From: Marinobacterium iners DSM 11526
GTDB lineage: Bacteria > Pseudomonadota > Gammaproteobacteria > Pseudomonadales > Balneatricaceae
Assembly (NCBI RefSeq): GCF_900107855.1
Contig: NZ_FNRJ01000007.1
Span: 62,001 to 126,000, forward strand
Length of the DNA: 64,000 bases
Direction of reading: 5' to 3'
The notes beneath the pieces are model-generated. The model was not told the DNA's origin and made no database searches. It was given only the letters and a program-made list of their open reading frames with translations. Positions within the stretch are counted from its first letter, which is position 1; the number at the start of each line of letters is the position of its first letter. A program made the position numbers and the translations under genes. Below are positions 15,646 to 25,114 of this stretch, in pieces.

Positions 15646-16911
15646 ATGACCTCATCCTCTATGACCGATATTGTGATCAGTGGCGCCGGCATGGTGGGCG
15701 CCGCACTGGCCTGTGCGCTGGCACCTTCAGGTGTCAGGATTCAGCTGCTTGAGCAGCGTCCCGGATCGTTGCAGCAGTGGTTGGCAGAAGCCGACGCTGC
15801 CATGACTCTGGGCAGGCATGACGCCCGCGTCAGTGCTCTCAATCTGGCATCTGTTCAACTGCTGACCTCTTTGTTCGCCTGGAGCGGTGTGCAGGCAAGG
15901 CGTGCCGCAGCCTATACCGATATGGAGGTTTGGGATGGCGAGGGCAGTGGCCGTATCCATTTCAGTGCCGATGCCCTGCATGAAAACTGCCTGGGCTATA
16001 TTGTTGAGAACAGTGTGATATTGGCGGCGCTGCATGAGCAGCTCAATCGGTTTGATAATGTGGAATTGATCAGCGATGTATCCCTGAGGCAGTTGTCGGC
16101 TCCTGATACCGATGGTCACCGCGAGCTGGTGTTGAGTAATGGTCGTCGCATTGAGACTCGGTTGCTGGTAGGGGCTGATGGAGCGGAATCCCTGACGCGA
16201 CAGTTGTCAGGCATTGGTGCCACTGAGTGGGACTATGGTCATCACGCCATTGTCACCACTGTTCACACCGAACAGTCACACGCGGATACCTGCTGGCAGC
16301 GCTTTACCGAAGATGGCCCGCTGGCACTGCTGCCGCTGGCCGCGAAGAATGATCGTACCCTGTCAATTGTCTGGTCGACTTCACCCGAGCATGCTGCCAG
16401 CTTGATGGCGTTGGATGAAGCTGACTTCTGCACCGCCCTTGGGCGCGCTTTTGAACACCGCCTGGGGCGCATCGAGGGCTGTGACGAACGCCGCTCGATT
16501 GTGCTGCGCCAGCGCCACGCACACCGCTATGCCGAGACGGGACTTGCACTGGTGGGTGATGCCGCCCATACCATCCACCCCTTGGCCGGGCAGGGCGTAA
16601 ATCTCGGTTTTATGGATGCCGCCGCGTTGGCTGAAGTGCTGCTGGCAGCCAAGGCGCGAGGTGAAAGCTGGACCGATGAAGCAGTGTTGCGCCGCTTCCA
16701 GCGTCAGCGTCGTAGCGCCAATCTGACCATGGCTGCTGCCATGGAAGGGTTTCGTCGCCTGTTTGCACCCCGGCCGCCGGTTGTGCGTCTGTTACGCAGC
16801 TGTGGCATGAATCTAACCGACCGGTTGGAGCCGCTTAAGCAACACTTGGTGCTGCAGGCGATGGGGCTTTCGGGTGAGCGACCGGCGCTGGCGTGGCGTC
16901 CAACTATTTGA
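15646..16911 (+). CDS. ubiI: UbiI/VisC-type FAD-dependent ubiquinone hydroxylase
   Basis: A 421-residue paralogue of the preceding gene product with the same layout: VISGAGMVGAALACALAPSG at the N-terminus, LLVGADGAES mid-protein, and VGDAAHTIHPLAGQGVNLGF near residue 305. UbiI hydroxylates C5 of the ubiquinone ring; UbiF has a similar sequence. The pepP-ubiH-X-gcvT context is that of visC/ubiI, so I use that name. ATG 15646 has GGAG seven bases upstream; an internal ATG at 15661 is possible. The pair probably arose by an ancient duplication. Confidence 0.88.
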   Translation: MTSSSMTDIVISGAGMVGAALACALAPSGVRIQLLEQRPGSLQQWLAEADAAMTLGRHDARVSALNLASVQLLTSLFAWSGVQARRAAAYTDMEVWDGEGSGRIHFSADALHENCLGYIVENSVILAALHEQLNRFDNVELISDVSLRQLSAPDTDGHRELVLSNGRRIETRLLVGADGAESLTRQLSGIGATEWDYGHHAIVTTVHTEQSHADTCWQRFTEDGPLALLPLAAKNDRTLSIVWSTSPEHAASLMALDEADFCTALGRAFEHRLGRIEGCDERRSIVLRQRHAHRYAETGLALVGDAAHTIHPLAGQGVNLGFMDAAALAEVLLAAKARGESWTDEAVLRRFQRQRRSANLTMAAAMEGFRRLFAPRPPVVRLLRSCGMNLTDRLEPLKQHLVLQAMGLSGERPALAWRPTI

Positions 16912-17025
16912 CGGGCGGTTAAAGATTGAACTGCGGCGTAAATGCCGATACATTGTCTTCCCTTTTTTTGTGTTAACCGGTTGCGACGTGGCTGTTGAAG
17001 CTGCAAATTCCGAACACTGCTGCAG

Positions 17026-18141
17026 ATGAGTTTGCCGATGGGACATAAGACCGCACTCTACGAACAACATCATGCGCTGGGCGCCAAGCTGGTTGATTTC
17101 AGTGGTTGGGACATGCCACTGCATTACGGATCCCAGGTTGAAGAACATCATAAGGTACGTCAGAGCGCAGGCATGTTCGATGTGTCCCACATGACAGTGG
17201 TGGATGTGTCCGGAGCTCAGGCACGCAGTTACCTGCGCCACCTGCTGGCGAACGATGTGGCACTGTTGCGGCAGAAGGGTAAGGCGCTTTACAGCGGCAT
17301 GTTGAACGAAAAGGGCGGCGTGATCGATGATCTGATCGTCTATTTGATGACCGAACCGGATTCATCCGGTGAATGGTATCGGGTAGTGGTCAACTGTGGT
17401 ACCCGTGACAAGGATCTGCTCTGGATGGCTGATCAGGCCGTGCGCTTTGACGTTACGCTGACCGAGCAGCCCGACCTGGCCATGATTGCTGTACAGGGCC
17501 CGAAAGCGCGTCAGCGTGTGGAGCAGGTGGTAAGCGAGTCTCGTGCCCGCCTGATTTCCGAGCTGAAGCCCTTTGTGGGCCAGGAATCGGAAGGCTGGTT
17601 TATTGCGCGTACCGGCTATACTGGTGAGGACGGTCTGGAAATCATGCTGCCCGAAGAAGAGGCGGCAGACTTCTGGCAGCACTTGCTGGACGCGGGTGTC
17701 GCTCCTTGTGGTCTGGGCGCTCGTGATACCCTGCGACTGGAAGCGGGCATGAACCTGTACGGCTCCGATATGGATGAAAGTGTATCACCACTGGCCGCTG
17801 GTATGGGCTGGACCATCGCCTGGGAACCGGCAGAGCGCGACTTTGTCGGTCGAGCAGCGCTGGAAGCACAGAAGGCTGACGGGGTTGCCGAACGCCAGGT
17901 AGGCTTGGTCCTGACTGAACGTGGGGTGCTGCGCTCCCACCAGAAAGTGGTGGTCGATGGGCTGGGTGAAGGTGAAATTACCAGCGGCAGTTTCTCACCT
18001 ACCCTGGGACACTCCATTGCGCTGGCGCGGGTGCCGGCAGGTATCGGCAGTGACGCCGAAGTCGAAGTGCGTGGCAAGCGTGTGCGCGTGCAGGTGGTGA
18101 AACCGCCGTTCGTACGCCATGGTGAAAAAGTTTTTTCCTGA
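17026..18141 (+). CDS. gcvT: Glycine cleavage system T protein (aminomethyltransferase)
   Basis: A 371-residue, THF-dependent enzyme that releases ammonia from the aminomethyl-lipoyl H protein and forms 5,10-methylene-THF. Family motifs include [16 protein letters not shown] and [13 protein letters not shown] at the N-terminus, [12 protein letters not shown] near 200 and [17 protein letters not shown] near 235. The start is ATG 17026 or ATG 17038; neither has a clear ribosome site, and homologues start close to the second. The 114-base upstream gap shows no glycine riboswitch core. gcvH follows after 29 bases. Confidence 0.96.
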   Translation: MSLPMGHKTALYEQHHALGAKLVDFSGWDMPLHYGSQVEEHHKVRQSAGMFDVSHMTVVDVSGAQARSYLRHLLANDVALLRQKGKALYSGMLNEKGGVIDDLIVYLMTEPDSSGEWYRVVVNCGTRDKDLLWMADQAVRFDVTLTEQPDLAMIAVQGPKARQRVEQVVSESRARLISELKPFVGQESEGWFIARTGYTGEDGLEIMLPEEEAADFWQHLLDAGVAPCGLGARDTLRLEAGMNLYGSDMDESVSPLAAGMGWTIAWEPAERDFVGRAALEAQKADGVAERQVGLVLTERGVLRSHQKVVVDGLGEGEITSGSFSPTLGHSIALARVPAGIGSDAEVEVRGKRVRVQVVKPPFVRHGEKVFS

Positions 18142-18170
18142 ATCCTGAACAAGACCGATAGGAAGCCCAG

Positions 18171-18563
18171 ATGAGCAACATCCCCAATGAACTGAAATAT
18201 GTCGCCAGCCACGAGTGGATCCGCGAAGAGGGTGAAGGTGTCGTGACCATCGGTATTACCGAGCACGCTCAGGACCTGCTGGGTGATGTGGTGTTTGTCG
18301 AATTGCCGGATGTGGGTGATGAAGTTTCAGCCGGGGATGATGCCGGTGTGGTGGAATCCGTCAAGGCCGCTTCCGATGTCTATGCTCCTCTCAGTGGTGA
18401 GGTCGTGGAAATCAATGAAGCACTTGAAGATTCTCCAGAACTGGTCAACTCTGATCCCTATGGTGATGGCTGGTTCTTCAAACTCAAGCTGACGGACCCA
18501 GCAGAGCTCGATGATCTGCTGGATGCCGACGGATACGCAGCGCACTGCGAGTCCGAAAGCTGA
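18171..18563 (+). CDS. gcvH: Glycine cleavage system H protein
   Basis: A 130-residue lipoyl carrier that shuttles the aminomethyl group between the P, T and L proteins. The lipoylated lysine is Lys65 in [19 protein letters not shown]. The start at ATG 18171 follows AGGA. It pairs with gcvT, but gcvP is not downstream: a hairpin ends the unit and rlmI follows. The P protein must be encoded elsewhere. Confidence 0.97.
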   Translation: MSNIPNELKYVASHEWIREEGEGVVTIGITEHAQDLLGDVVFVELPDVGDEVSAGDDAGVVESVKAASDVYAPLSGEVVEINEALEDSPELVNSDPYGDGWFFKLKLTDPAELDDLLDADGYAAHCESES

Positions 18564-18590
18564 ACCCGGCCGTTGGGCCTGCATAATTCC

Positions 18591-18616
18591 ACTGTCCCGG
18601 CTCAGGCCGGGACAGT
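18591..18616. terminator. Strong terminator-like hairpin after gcvH
   Basis: ACTGTCCCGGC (18591-18601) and GCCGGGACAGT (18606-18616) form a perfect 11-bp GC-rich stem with a four-base TCAG loop. Only a short ATTT tract follows, so termination is likely but not textbook. It closes the ubi-gcv run 22 bases before rlmI. Confidence 0.62.
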
Positions 18617-18638
18617 CATTTCAGAGCATGTGAATACG

Positions 18639-19835
18639 ATGAATCTCAGACCCCTCCAGCTTCAGAACAATGCAGACCGCCGCCTTAGGGCTGGCCATCT
18701 TTGGATCTACAGCAACGAAGTGGACAACCAGGCCACACCGCTGAAGGCTTTCGAGCCCGGTGAGCAGGTGGTGGTACAGGATGCCCGTGGCAAAGCGCTG
18801 GGTATTGCCTCGGTAAACCCCAATACACTGATCTGTGGCCGAATGCTGAGCCGGGATCTGCGTTATCCGCTGGATCGCTCGCTGCTGGTACATCGCTTCA
18901 AGGTGGCCCAGTCACTGCGTGAAATGTGCTTTGATCAGCCCTGTTACCGGTTGATCTTTGGCGATGCCGATCTTTTGCCCGGGCTGGTGGTGGACCGTTT
19001 CTACGACATCTTTGTGGTGCAGATTTCCAGTGCCGGCATGGAACAGCTGCAGCAGGAAATCGTGGATGCGCTTAACAAAGTGTTCCAGCCGCAGGCGATT
19101 GTGTTCCGCAATGACGGCAAGATGCGTGCAACCGAAGGCTTGGAGACCTATGTCGAAGTGGTGCAGGGCGAAGTGCCGGAGCTTGCCCCGCTGATGGAAA
19201 ACGGGGTGAACCTGCTGGCGCCGATTCTGACTGGACAGAAAACCGGCTGGTTTTATGACCACCGTGAGAACCGGGCGCGCATGCAGACGCTGGTCAAGGG
19301 CAAGCGGGTGCTGGATCTGTTCAGTTACGTTGGCGGCTGGGGGGCGCAGGCACTGGCCGCCGGTGCCCGCGAAGTGGTGTGTGTGGATGCTTCGGTGACG
19401 GCGCTGGAAGTGGCAGCCGAAAATGCGCGCATCAATGAGGGTGAAACCCGCTTCCGGGGCCTGCAGGGCGATGCCTTTGACCTGTGCAAGGCACTGGTCG
19501 CCGACAAGGAGCGCTTTGATGTAGTGATTGTGGACCCGCCGGCCTTTATCGCCCGGCGCAAGGATATCCGCAACGGCGAGCGTGCCTATGCCCGTATCAA
19601 TAATCTGGCCATGCGGCTGCTGGAAAAGGACGGCACACTGATATCCGCGTCCTGTTCCATGCATCTGGAAAAGAGCCGTCTGGTAGATATTCTGCGCGCG
19701 AACAGCCGCGAGCTGGATCGTAACGGCCAGATCTTCGCGCAGGGCAGCCAGGGCTCGGATCACCCGATCCATCCGGCCATTCCCGAAACCGAATACCTGA
19801 AAGCCTACTTTATGCGCGTGCTGCCTTCAGGTTAA
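18639..19835 (+). CDS. rlmI: 23S rRNA m5C1962 methyltransferase RlmI
   Basis: A 398-residue SAM-dependent methyltransferase. It has an N-terminal PUA domain (about 1-80, with RRLRAGHLWIYSNEV and VVVQDARGKALGIASVNP), a central EEHEAD-type region, and a C-terminal Rossmann domain with VLDLFSYVGGWGAQALAAGA near residue 225, VDPPAF, and the catalytic cysteine region SASCSMHLEK. The start at ATG 18639 begins at the conserved PUA strand; the frame extends to 18573 without support. It is a single gene after the gcvH hairpin. Confidence 0.92.
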   Translation: MNLRPLQLQNNADRRLRAGHLWIYSNEVDNQATPLKAFEPGEQVVVQDARGKALGIASVNPNTLICGRMLSRDLRYPLDRSLLVHRFKVAQSLREMCFDQPCYRLIFGDADLLPGLVVDRFYDIFVVQISSAGMEQLQQEIVDALNKVFQPQAIVFRNDGKMRATEGLETYVEVVQGEVPELAPLMENGVNLLAPILTGQKTGWFYDHRENRARMQTLVKGKRVLDLFSYVGGWGAQALAAGAREVVCVDASVTALEVAAENARINEGETRFRGLQGDAFDLCKALVADKERFDVVIVDPPAFIARRKDIRNGERAYARINNLAMRLLEKDGTLISASCSMHLEKSRLVDILRANSRELDRNGQIFAQGSQGSDHPIHPAIPETEYLKAYFMRVLPSG

Positions 19836-19862
19836 ACAGGTCTAAAGTCAGAGGAGAGCGCA

Positions 19863-20900
19863 ATGCAGTATCAAATGCTGGGACAGTCCGAGCTGAATGT
19901 CAGCCGTATCGCACTGGGGACCATGACCTTCGGGCGTCAGAACAGTGAGGCAGAAGCGTTCGAACAGCTCGATTATGCCTTGGCTCAGGGCGTGAACCTG
20001 ATCGATGCCGCCGAGATGTATCCGGTGCCCACCGCTGCAGAGTTTCAGGGGCGTACGGAGCAGTATATCGGCAATTGGATGCAACAACGCGGTTGTCGGG
20101 ATCAGGTCGTACTGGCCACCAAGGCAGCCGGTCCTGGCGAAATGGTTAGCTATTTGCGTCCTGATCTGCACCATGACGAGGCCAATCTGCGTGCGGCAAT
20201 CGAAGGCAGCCTTACCCGTTTGCAAACGGATTATATCGACCTGTATCAGCTGCACTGGCCCGATCGCAAGACCAACTTCTTTGGCCAGCTGGGCTATCAG
20301 CACGACCCTTCAGCCGATGGCACGCCATTGGCTGAAACATTGCGTGTACTGGGGGACCTGGTAAGCGAGGGCAAGGTCCGCTACATCGGTCTGTCCAACG
20401 AAACCCCCTGGGGTACCATGAAGTGCCTTCAGCTGGCCGAGCAGCTGGGTCTGCCTCGGATCATCTCGGTACAGAATCCCTACAGCCTGCTCAACCGCAC
20501 GACCGAGGTAGGGCTTGCCGAGGTGCTGCTGCGTGAAAAGGTGGGTCTGTTGGCCTACTCACCGCTGGGATTTGGCGTGCTCAGCGGCAAATACGCAGGA
20601 GGGGCCCGCCCTGAGGGATCGCGTCTGGCGCTGTTTCCCGAGTACAAGCGCTATATTACCGAGCAGGGACTTGCGGCCACCGATGCTTATTTGGCGCTGG
20701 CGGCCGAGCAGGGCATGGACCCGGCACAAATGGCGCTGGCCTATGTGAACAGCAGGCCTTTCCTGGGCAGTAATATCATTGGCGCGACTCGCATGACCCA
20801 GCTGCGCAGTAACCTCGCGTCCCTGCAGCTGACCCTGACTTCCGACCTGTTGGCAGAAATTGAAGCGATCCATCAACGCTACCCCAACCCCTGTCCCTGA
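19863..20900 (+). CDS. tas: NADP(H)-dependent aldo/keto reductase, Tas family
   Basis: A 345-residue TIM-barrel oxidoreductase. The Tas-type N-terminus (LGQSELNVSRIALGTMTFG), an ANY-to-AEM catalytic tetrad variant (LIDAAEMYPVP, with the catalytic Tyr), and LYQLHWPDRKTNFFG, which is characteristic of Tas, are visible. VQNPYSLLNRTTEVGLAEV and GATRMTQLRSNL fit the cofactor region. The E. coli protein can suppress tyrosine auxotrophy in starving cells, but its natural substrate is unknown. AGAGGAGAG precedes ATG 19863. Confidence 0.88.
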   Translation: MQYQMLGQSELNVSRIALGTMTFGRQNSEAEAFEQLDYALAQGVNLIDAAEMYPVPTAAEFQGRTEQYIGNWMQQRGCRDQVVLATKAAGPGEMVSYLRPDLHHDEANLRAAIEGSLTRLQTDYIDLYQLHWPDRKTNFFGQLGYQHDPSADGTPLAETLRVLGDLVSEGKVRYIGLSNETPWGTMKCLQLAEQLGLPRIISVQNPYSLLNRTTEVGLAEVLLREKVGLLAYSPLGFGVLSGKYAGGARPEGSRLALFPEYKRYITEQGLAATDAYLALAAEQGMDPAQMALAYVNSRPFLGSNIIGATRMTQLRSNLASLQLTLTSDLLAEIEAIHQRYPNPCP

Positions 20901-20977
20901 CTATAATCAAGACAGAAGCAGGCAACGATCTGAGATAATAGCCGCAAAAGACGACCGGTGACCCAAGGAGAGTCAAT

Positions 20978-21397
20978 ATGATTCATCAGCAACGCGTAGA
21001 GGATTTGATGCAGCCTGTACCCCATCCGCTGCACGTGGAGATGACGCTGGCCGAGGCGGTGGATCTGGTACTGCAGTCTGGCCAGAGCGGTTTGCCCGTG
21101 GTTGATGATGAGCATCGGGTGTGTGGCTTTGTGTCCGAGCATGATTGTGTCGGTTATCTAATCAGTGGCAGTTACCACTGTGATAGCCGGATTCAGGTGC
21201 GCGATATCATGTTCAGCGAGCCGCTGTGTGCCAGCCCCGGAGAGAACATTATTGATCAGGTGCAGAAAATGGGCGGTGATAAACCCAAAACCTGGCCGGT
21301 CGTGGGCAAGGACGGTCGGCTGGCGGGGGTGATTAGCCGTCGTTCCATCATGCGTGCGCTTAATGCCAGCATGAAAGCCTGCCGCACGCGCCTCTGA
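20978..21397 (+). CDS. CBS-domain pair protein
   Basis: A 139-residue stand-alone Bateman module with two CBS repeats: VEDLMQPVPHPLHVEMTLAEAV...SGLPVVDDEHRVCGFVSEHD and VRDIMFSEPLCASPGENI...WPVVGKDGRLAGVISRR. Such proteins bind adenosine nucleotides and act as energy sensors, but the partner is unknown. Coding starts at ATG 20978 after AAGGAGAG. The tail is basic (KACRTRL). It converges on the HAD hydrolase gene. Confidence 0.9.
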   Translation: MIHQQRVEDLMQPVPHPLHVEMTLAEAVDLVLQSGQSGLPVVDDEHRVCGFVSEHDCVGYLISGSYHCDSRIQVRDIMFSEPLCASPGENIIDQVQKMGGDKPKTWPVVGKDGRLAGVISRRSIMRALNASMKACRTRL

Positions 21398-21446
21398 TGG
21401 GGAATGGCCGCGCCGAAACAGAGTCACCCCGGCGCAGCCATCGATA

Positions 21447-22103
21447 TCACTCCATCAACTGCAGGATCGGCCAGCCACGTGCCTCTGCCGTTGTGAGCAG
21501 GCGTTCACCCGGGTTGGTAGCTACCGGGTTGTCCACTACTTCCAGCAGTGGCAGGTCGTTATTGGAGTCGCTGTAGAACCAGCTGTCTTTCAGGCTGTGG
21601 CCGGTCTGTTTCAGCCACTGCTGGAGGCGTATCACCTTGCCACTCTGGAAACACGGCGTACCGGCGACCTTACCGGTGAAACGGCCGTTGATCATCTCTG
21701 GATCGGTGGCCAGCAGATCATCGACACCCAGCCGTTGGGCAATGGGTGCCGTTACGAAGCGGTTTGTTGCAGTGATGATCAGCAGAAAGTCGCCCTGTTC
21801 TCGGTGCTGTTGCAGCAATGCTTCCGCTTTGGGCAGGATGATCGGCTCGATGCACTCCTGCATGAATTCTGCGTGCCATCTGTCCAGTTGTTCCGGTGAG
21901 TGCTGAGCCAGTGGATTCAGCGCAAAATTCAGAAACTGGTGGATATCCATCTCGCCGCGCAGGTACTCTTCATAGAAGCGGTCATTGGCAGCGCGGTATT
22001 CCGTTTCGTCTACCACGCCCTTGCGGCACAAAAATTCGCCCCAGGCATGGTCGCTGTCGCCGCCGATCAGGGTATGGTCCAGATCAAAAATCGCCAGGCT
22101 CAC
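21447..22103 (-). CDS. HAD-superfamily subfamily IB hydrolase (SerB-like)
   Basis: A 218-residue phosphatase-like protein. The catalytic DxD motif FDLDHTLIGGDSDHAWGEF is at the very N-terminus, motif II is LLIITATNRF near residue 105, and the final acidic motif is FYSDSNNDLPLLEVVDNPVATNPGE. The subfamily IB pattern resembles phosphoserine phosphatase and lipid or nucleotide phosphatases; the substrate is unknown. The start is taken as GTG 22103, preceded by GGGAG and matching where HAD-IB proteins begin; ATG 22157 would add 18 basic residues unlike the family. Confidence 0.88.
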   Translation of the reverse strand: MSLAIFDLDHTLIGGDSDHAWGEFLCRKGVVDETEYRAANDRFYEEYLRGEMDIHQFLNFALNPLAQHSPEQLDRWHAEFMQECIEPIILPKAEALLQQHREQGDFLLIITATNRFVTAPIAQRLGVDDLLATDPEMINGRFTGKVAGTPCFQSGKVIRLQQWLKQTGHSLKDSWFYSDSNNDLPLLEVVDNPVATNPGERLLTTAEARGWPILQLME

Positions 22104-22268
22104 GGCTAACTCCCTCAGTGTCGGTTGCCGGCGGAGCCGGCTGAAAATAAAGCGCAAGCATAGACGGGCCTGGAGGTACGTGCAATTGCCGAGAAGCGGT
22201 GGCTATTTGCCAAATCACGGATCTGTGGAACAATAAAACTAAAACGTATATTGATCGGGATCAGAATT

Positions 22269-22745
22269 GTGATTGATACAGATGGATTCAGGCCCAATGT
22301 CGGAATCATTCTGGTTAATTCGCAGGGTCAGGTTCTTTGGGCAAGACGCATCGGGCAGAACGCCTGGCAGTTCCCGCAGGGGGGCATACAGTCGAACGAA
22401 ACGCCGGAGCAGGCAATGTATCGTGAACTGAGCGAAGAGATCGGTTTGTCGCCCCATGATGTTGAAATCATGGCGGTGACGAGAGGCTGGCTGCGCTACC
22501 GTTTGCCCAAACGCATGATCAGGCGCCACTCACACCCTGTGTGTGTAGGCCAGAAGCAGAAATGGTTCCTGTTGCGGATGCTCAGTGAAGACAGTGCCGT
22601 GCGGATCGACCATACCGACTCTCCCGAGTTTGATGGCTGGGAGTGGGTAAGTTATTGGTACCCTCTGGGGCAGGTGGTGTCCTTCAAGCGCGAGGTGTAT
22701 CGGAAAGCGATGAAGGAGTTGTCACCGCGGTTGGCACGTTTATAG
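22269..22745 (+). CDS. rppH: RNA pyrophosphohydrolase RppH
   Basis: A 158-residue Nudix hydrolase that removes pyrophosphate from 5'-triphosphate mRNA ends and so triggers RNase E decay. The conserved start [14 protein letters not shown] indicates GTG 22269 as initiator, with GGGA upstream, rather than ATG 22251. The Nudix box spans residues 38-60 ([20 protein letters not shown] and the following IGL). The C-terminal [14 protein letters not shown] also fits. It directly precedes ptsP, a common gammaproteobacterial pairing. Confidence 0.95.
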   Translation: MIDTDGFRPNVGIILVNSQGQVLWARRIGQNAWQFPQGGIQSNETPEQAMYRELSEEIGLSPHDVEIMAVTRGWLRYRLPKRMIRRHSHPVCVGQKQKWFLLRMLSEDSAVRIDHTDSPEFDGWEWVSYWYPLGQVVSFKREVYRKAMKELSPRLARL

Positions 22746-22777
22746 GCCGTGGTCTGATGCAGAGATAGGAGCGCTCC

Positions 22778-25114
22778 ATGAGCATGTTGAGTGTACTGCG
22801 CAAAATCGTACAGGAAGTCAGTACTGCCCCGGACCTGGAGTCTGTGCTGGACCTGATTGTGCGCCGTATTCAGCGTGCCATGCGGACGGAGGTGTGCTCT
22901 ATTTTTTTGCTGGACTCAGTGCAGAAGCGCTATGTACTGCGAGCAACCCAGGGGCTGAATCAGGAAGCGGTCGGCAAGGTCAGCCTGTCCATGACAGAGG
23001 GTATCGTGGGGCTTGTGGGACAGCGAGCCGAGCCGATCAACCTGGAAGATGCCTTCAGTCACCCGGCGTTTCACTACCTCCAGTCAACCGGAGAAGAGCG
23101 CTTTCATGCCTTCCTGGGGGTGCCGATCATCCATCACCGCAGTGTACTGGGGGTACTGGTCGTACAGCAGCATGATCTGCGCCGCTTTGATGAAAGTGAA
23201 GAGGCTTTTCTGGTAACGGTGTCGGCCCAGTTGGCGGGGGTTATCGCCCATGCAGAGGCGACCGGTTCAATCAACTCGGAGCAGCACCCCCAGGCCGAGG
23301 CGAAGGCGGTGCATGATCGTCGCTTCGATGGTGTGGCTGCCGCGTCGGGAGTGGCGATTGGAACTGTGGTCGTGGCAACCATCGACGCCGAGCTGGAAAC
23401 CGTTCCAGACAAGACTCCACACGATGTCGAGCAGGAGCTGCACAGTCTGGAGATGGCGATGGAAGCGGTACGGGATGATATCCGCACCGCGGGACGCAGT
23501 CTGGCACAGCGGCTGAAGTCCGAAGAACAGGCGCTGTTTGACGTTTACCTGCGGATGCTGGATGACCCGGCGCTCAAGACTGAAATTGAGGCGCACATTC
23601 GTGCCGGCAACTGGGTTCAGGGCGCGCTGCGCGAAGTTATCCTTGGCCATGTGAAGCAGTTCAACGCCATGGAAGACGCCTACCTGCGTGAGCGGGCTAC
23701 CGATGTGCGCGACCTTGGCCGGCGCATTCTCAGCTATCTGCAGGAAAGTGCAGGCCCGATGGAGGTAGATTATCCCGATGACAGTATCCTGATCGCAGAT
23801 GAACTGTCGCCGGCGATGCTGGGCATGGTGCCGGAGAACAAGCTGGTCGGACTGGTATCGGTGACCGGCTCGGGCAATTCCCATGCAGCGATCATGGCAC
23901 GCTCAATCGGCATACCCACCGTGATGGGGGTGGTCGACCTGCCCTTTACCCGCCTTGAAGGGCGCAAGGTGATAGTGGACGGTTACTCCGGTCGCATCTA
24001 TGTGAACCCTTCGGAACAGTTGCTGGAAGCCTTCCGTGAAGTGATGCGTGAAGAGCGGTTGGTGGCAGCCGGGCTGGAAGGTCTCCGGGACCTGCCGGCT
24101 GAAACAACGGACGGTTATCGCATGCCGCTGTGGGTCAACACCGGGCTGGTGGCGGATGTGACCCGCTCACTGGAGCGTGGTGCCGAAGGGATCGGTCTGT
24201 ATCGTACTGAAATTCCCTTCATGATCCGTGATTTCTTCCCCAGCGAACAGGAGCAGCTGCAGAGTTATCGCAGTCAGATGGAAGCGTTTGCACCACGGCC
24301 CGTGACCATGCGAACACTGGATATCGGCGGCGACAAGGCGCTGCCCTACTTCCCGATCGAGGAAGACAATCCCTTCCTGGGCTGGCGCGGTATCCGAGTA
24401 ACCCTGGACCACCCCGAAATATTTCTGGTACAGGTGCGGGCCATGTTGCGCGCCTCCGAGGGGCTCAACAATCTGCGCATCATGCTGCCGATGGTGACCA
24501 GTGTGCACGAAGTCGAAGAGGCGATGCGCCAGATCGACCGTGCGTTGGCCGAGCTGCAGGATGAAGGTTACGCGGTTGAGCGCCCGATGGTCGGCGTGAT
24601 GGTAGAGGTTCCGGCCGCGGTGTACCAGGTGCGCCGCTTTGCACGCATAGTCGATTTCATCTCAGTGGGGTCCAACGATTTGACCCAGTACCTGCTGGCG
24701 GTGGACCGCAACAACCCGCGCGTGGCCGGCTTGTATGCACCCTATCATCCCGCTGTATTGCGCGCGCTGCAGTACATTGCCCGTGAAACCCGCAAGGAGG
24801 GCAAGCCGGTTTCCATTTGTGGCGAGATGGCAGCTGACCCCGGCGGAGCTCTGCTGTTGATGGCGATGGGGTATGAAGTGCTGTCAATGAACTCCAACAA
24901 CCTTCCACGGGTCAAGTCCGCCATTCGTGGTGTAAGCCTGGCCAGAGCGCAGTCACTGCTCAGCCAAGTGCTGCGCATGGATGATGCCGAAGAGATCCAC
25001 CGGTATTTGCGTCGTACCCTCAAGCATCTCGGCCTGGGGCAGCTGACCCGGCCACGCCTTCCCAATCAACAGGAACCAGCAGAGGACGATCCAGACTGTA
25101 GCGGCGCAGACTGA
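22778..25114 (+). CDS. ptsP: Phosphoenolpyruvate-protein phosphotransferase EI-Ntr (PtsP)
   Basis: A 778-residue cytoplasmic first kinase of the nitrogen PTS, which passes phosphate from PEP to NPr and IIA-Ntr. An N-terminal GAF sensor domain (about 1-165, with MRTEVCSIFLLD) is followed by the EI N-terminal domain with the phosphorylated histidine in GNSHAAIMARS (His369), and a PEP-binding barrel with GLYRTEIPFM, VEVPAA, SVGSNDLTQYLLAVDRNN and the catalytic cysteine in SICGEMAADP (Cys681). The start at ATG 22778 follows AGGAG. The last 95 bases overlap the 3' end of the convergent NRDE gene. Confidence 0.97.
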   Translation: MSMLSVLRKIVQEVSTAPDLESVLDLIVRRIQRAMRTEVCSIFLLDSVQKRYVLRATQGLNQEAVGKVSLSMTEGIVGLVGQRAEPINLEDAFSHPAFHYLQSTGEERFHAFLGVPIIHHRSVLGVLVVQQHDLRRFDESEEAFLVTVSAQLAGVIAHAEATGSINSEQHPQAEAKAVHDRRFDGVAAASGVAIGTVVVATIDAELETVPDKTPHDVEQELHSLEMAMEAVRDDIRTAGRSLAQRLKSEEQALFDVYLRMLDDPALKTEIEAHIRAGNWVQGALREVILGHVKQFNAMEDAYLRERATDVRDLGRRILSYLQESAGPMEVDYPDDSILIADELSPAMLGMVPENKLVGLVSVTGSGNSHAAIMARSIGIPTVMGVVDLPFTRLEGRKVIVDGYSGRIYVNPSEQLLEAFREVMREERLVAAGLEGLRDLPAETTDGYRMPLWVNTGLVADVTRSLERGAEGIGLYRTEIPFMIRDFFPSEQEQLQSYRSQMEAFAPRPVTMRTLDIGGDKALPYFPIEEDNPFLGWRGIRVTLDHPEIFLVQVRAMLRASEGLNNLRIMLPMVTSVHEVEEAMRQIDRALAELQDEGYAVERPMVGVMVEVPAAVYQVRRFARIVDFISVGSNDLTQYLLAVDRNNPRVAGLYAPYHPAVLRALQYIARETRKEGKPVSICGEMAADPGGALLLMAMGYEVLSMNSNNLPRVKSAIRGVSLARAQSLLSQVLRMDDAEEIHRYLRRTLKHLGLGQLTRPRLPNQQEPAEDDPDCSGAD

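Noticed and set aside
16912-17025. A glycine riboswitch before gcvT
   Set aside because: The gap is only 114 bases and lacks the conserved aptamer core and tandem arrangement.
21406-21439. GGCCGCGCCG/CGGCGC inverted repeat as a terminator between the CBS and HAD genes
   Set aside because: The stem is broken, the loop is long and there is no T-run, so the support is too weak.
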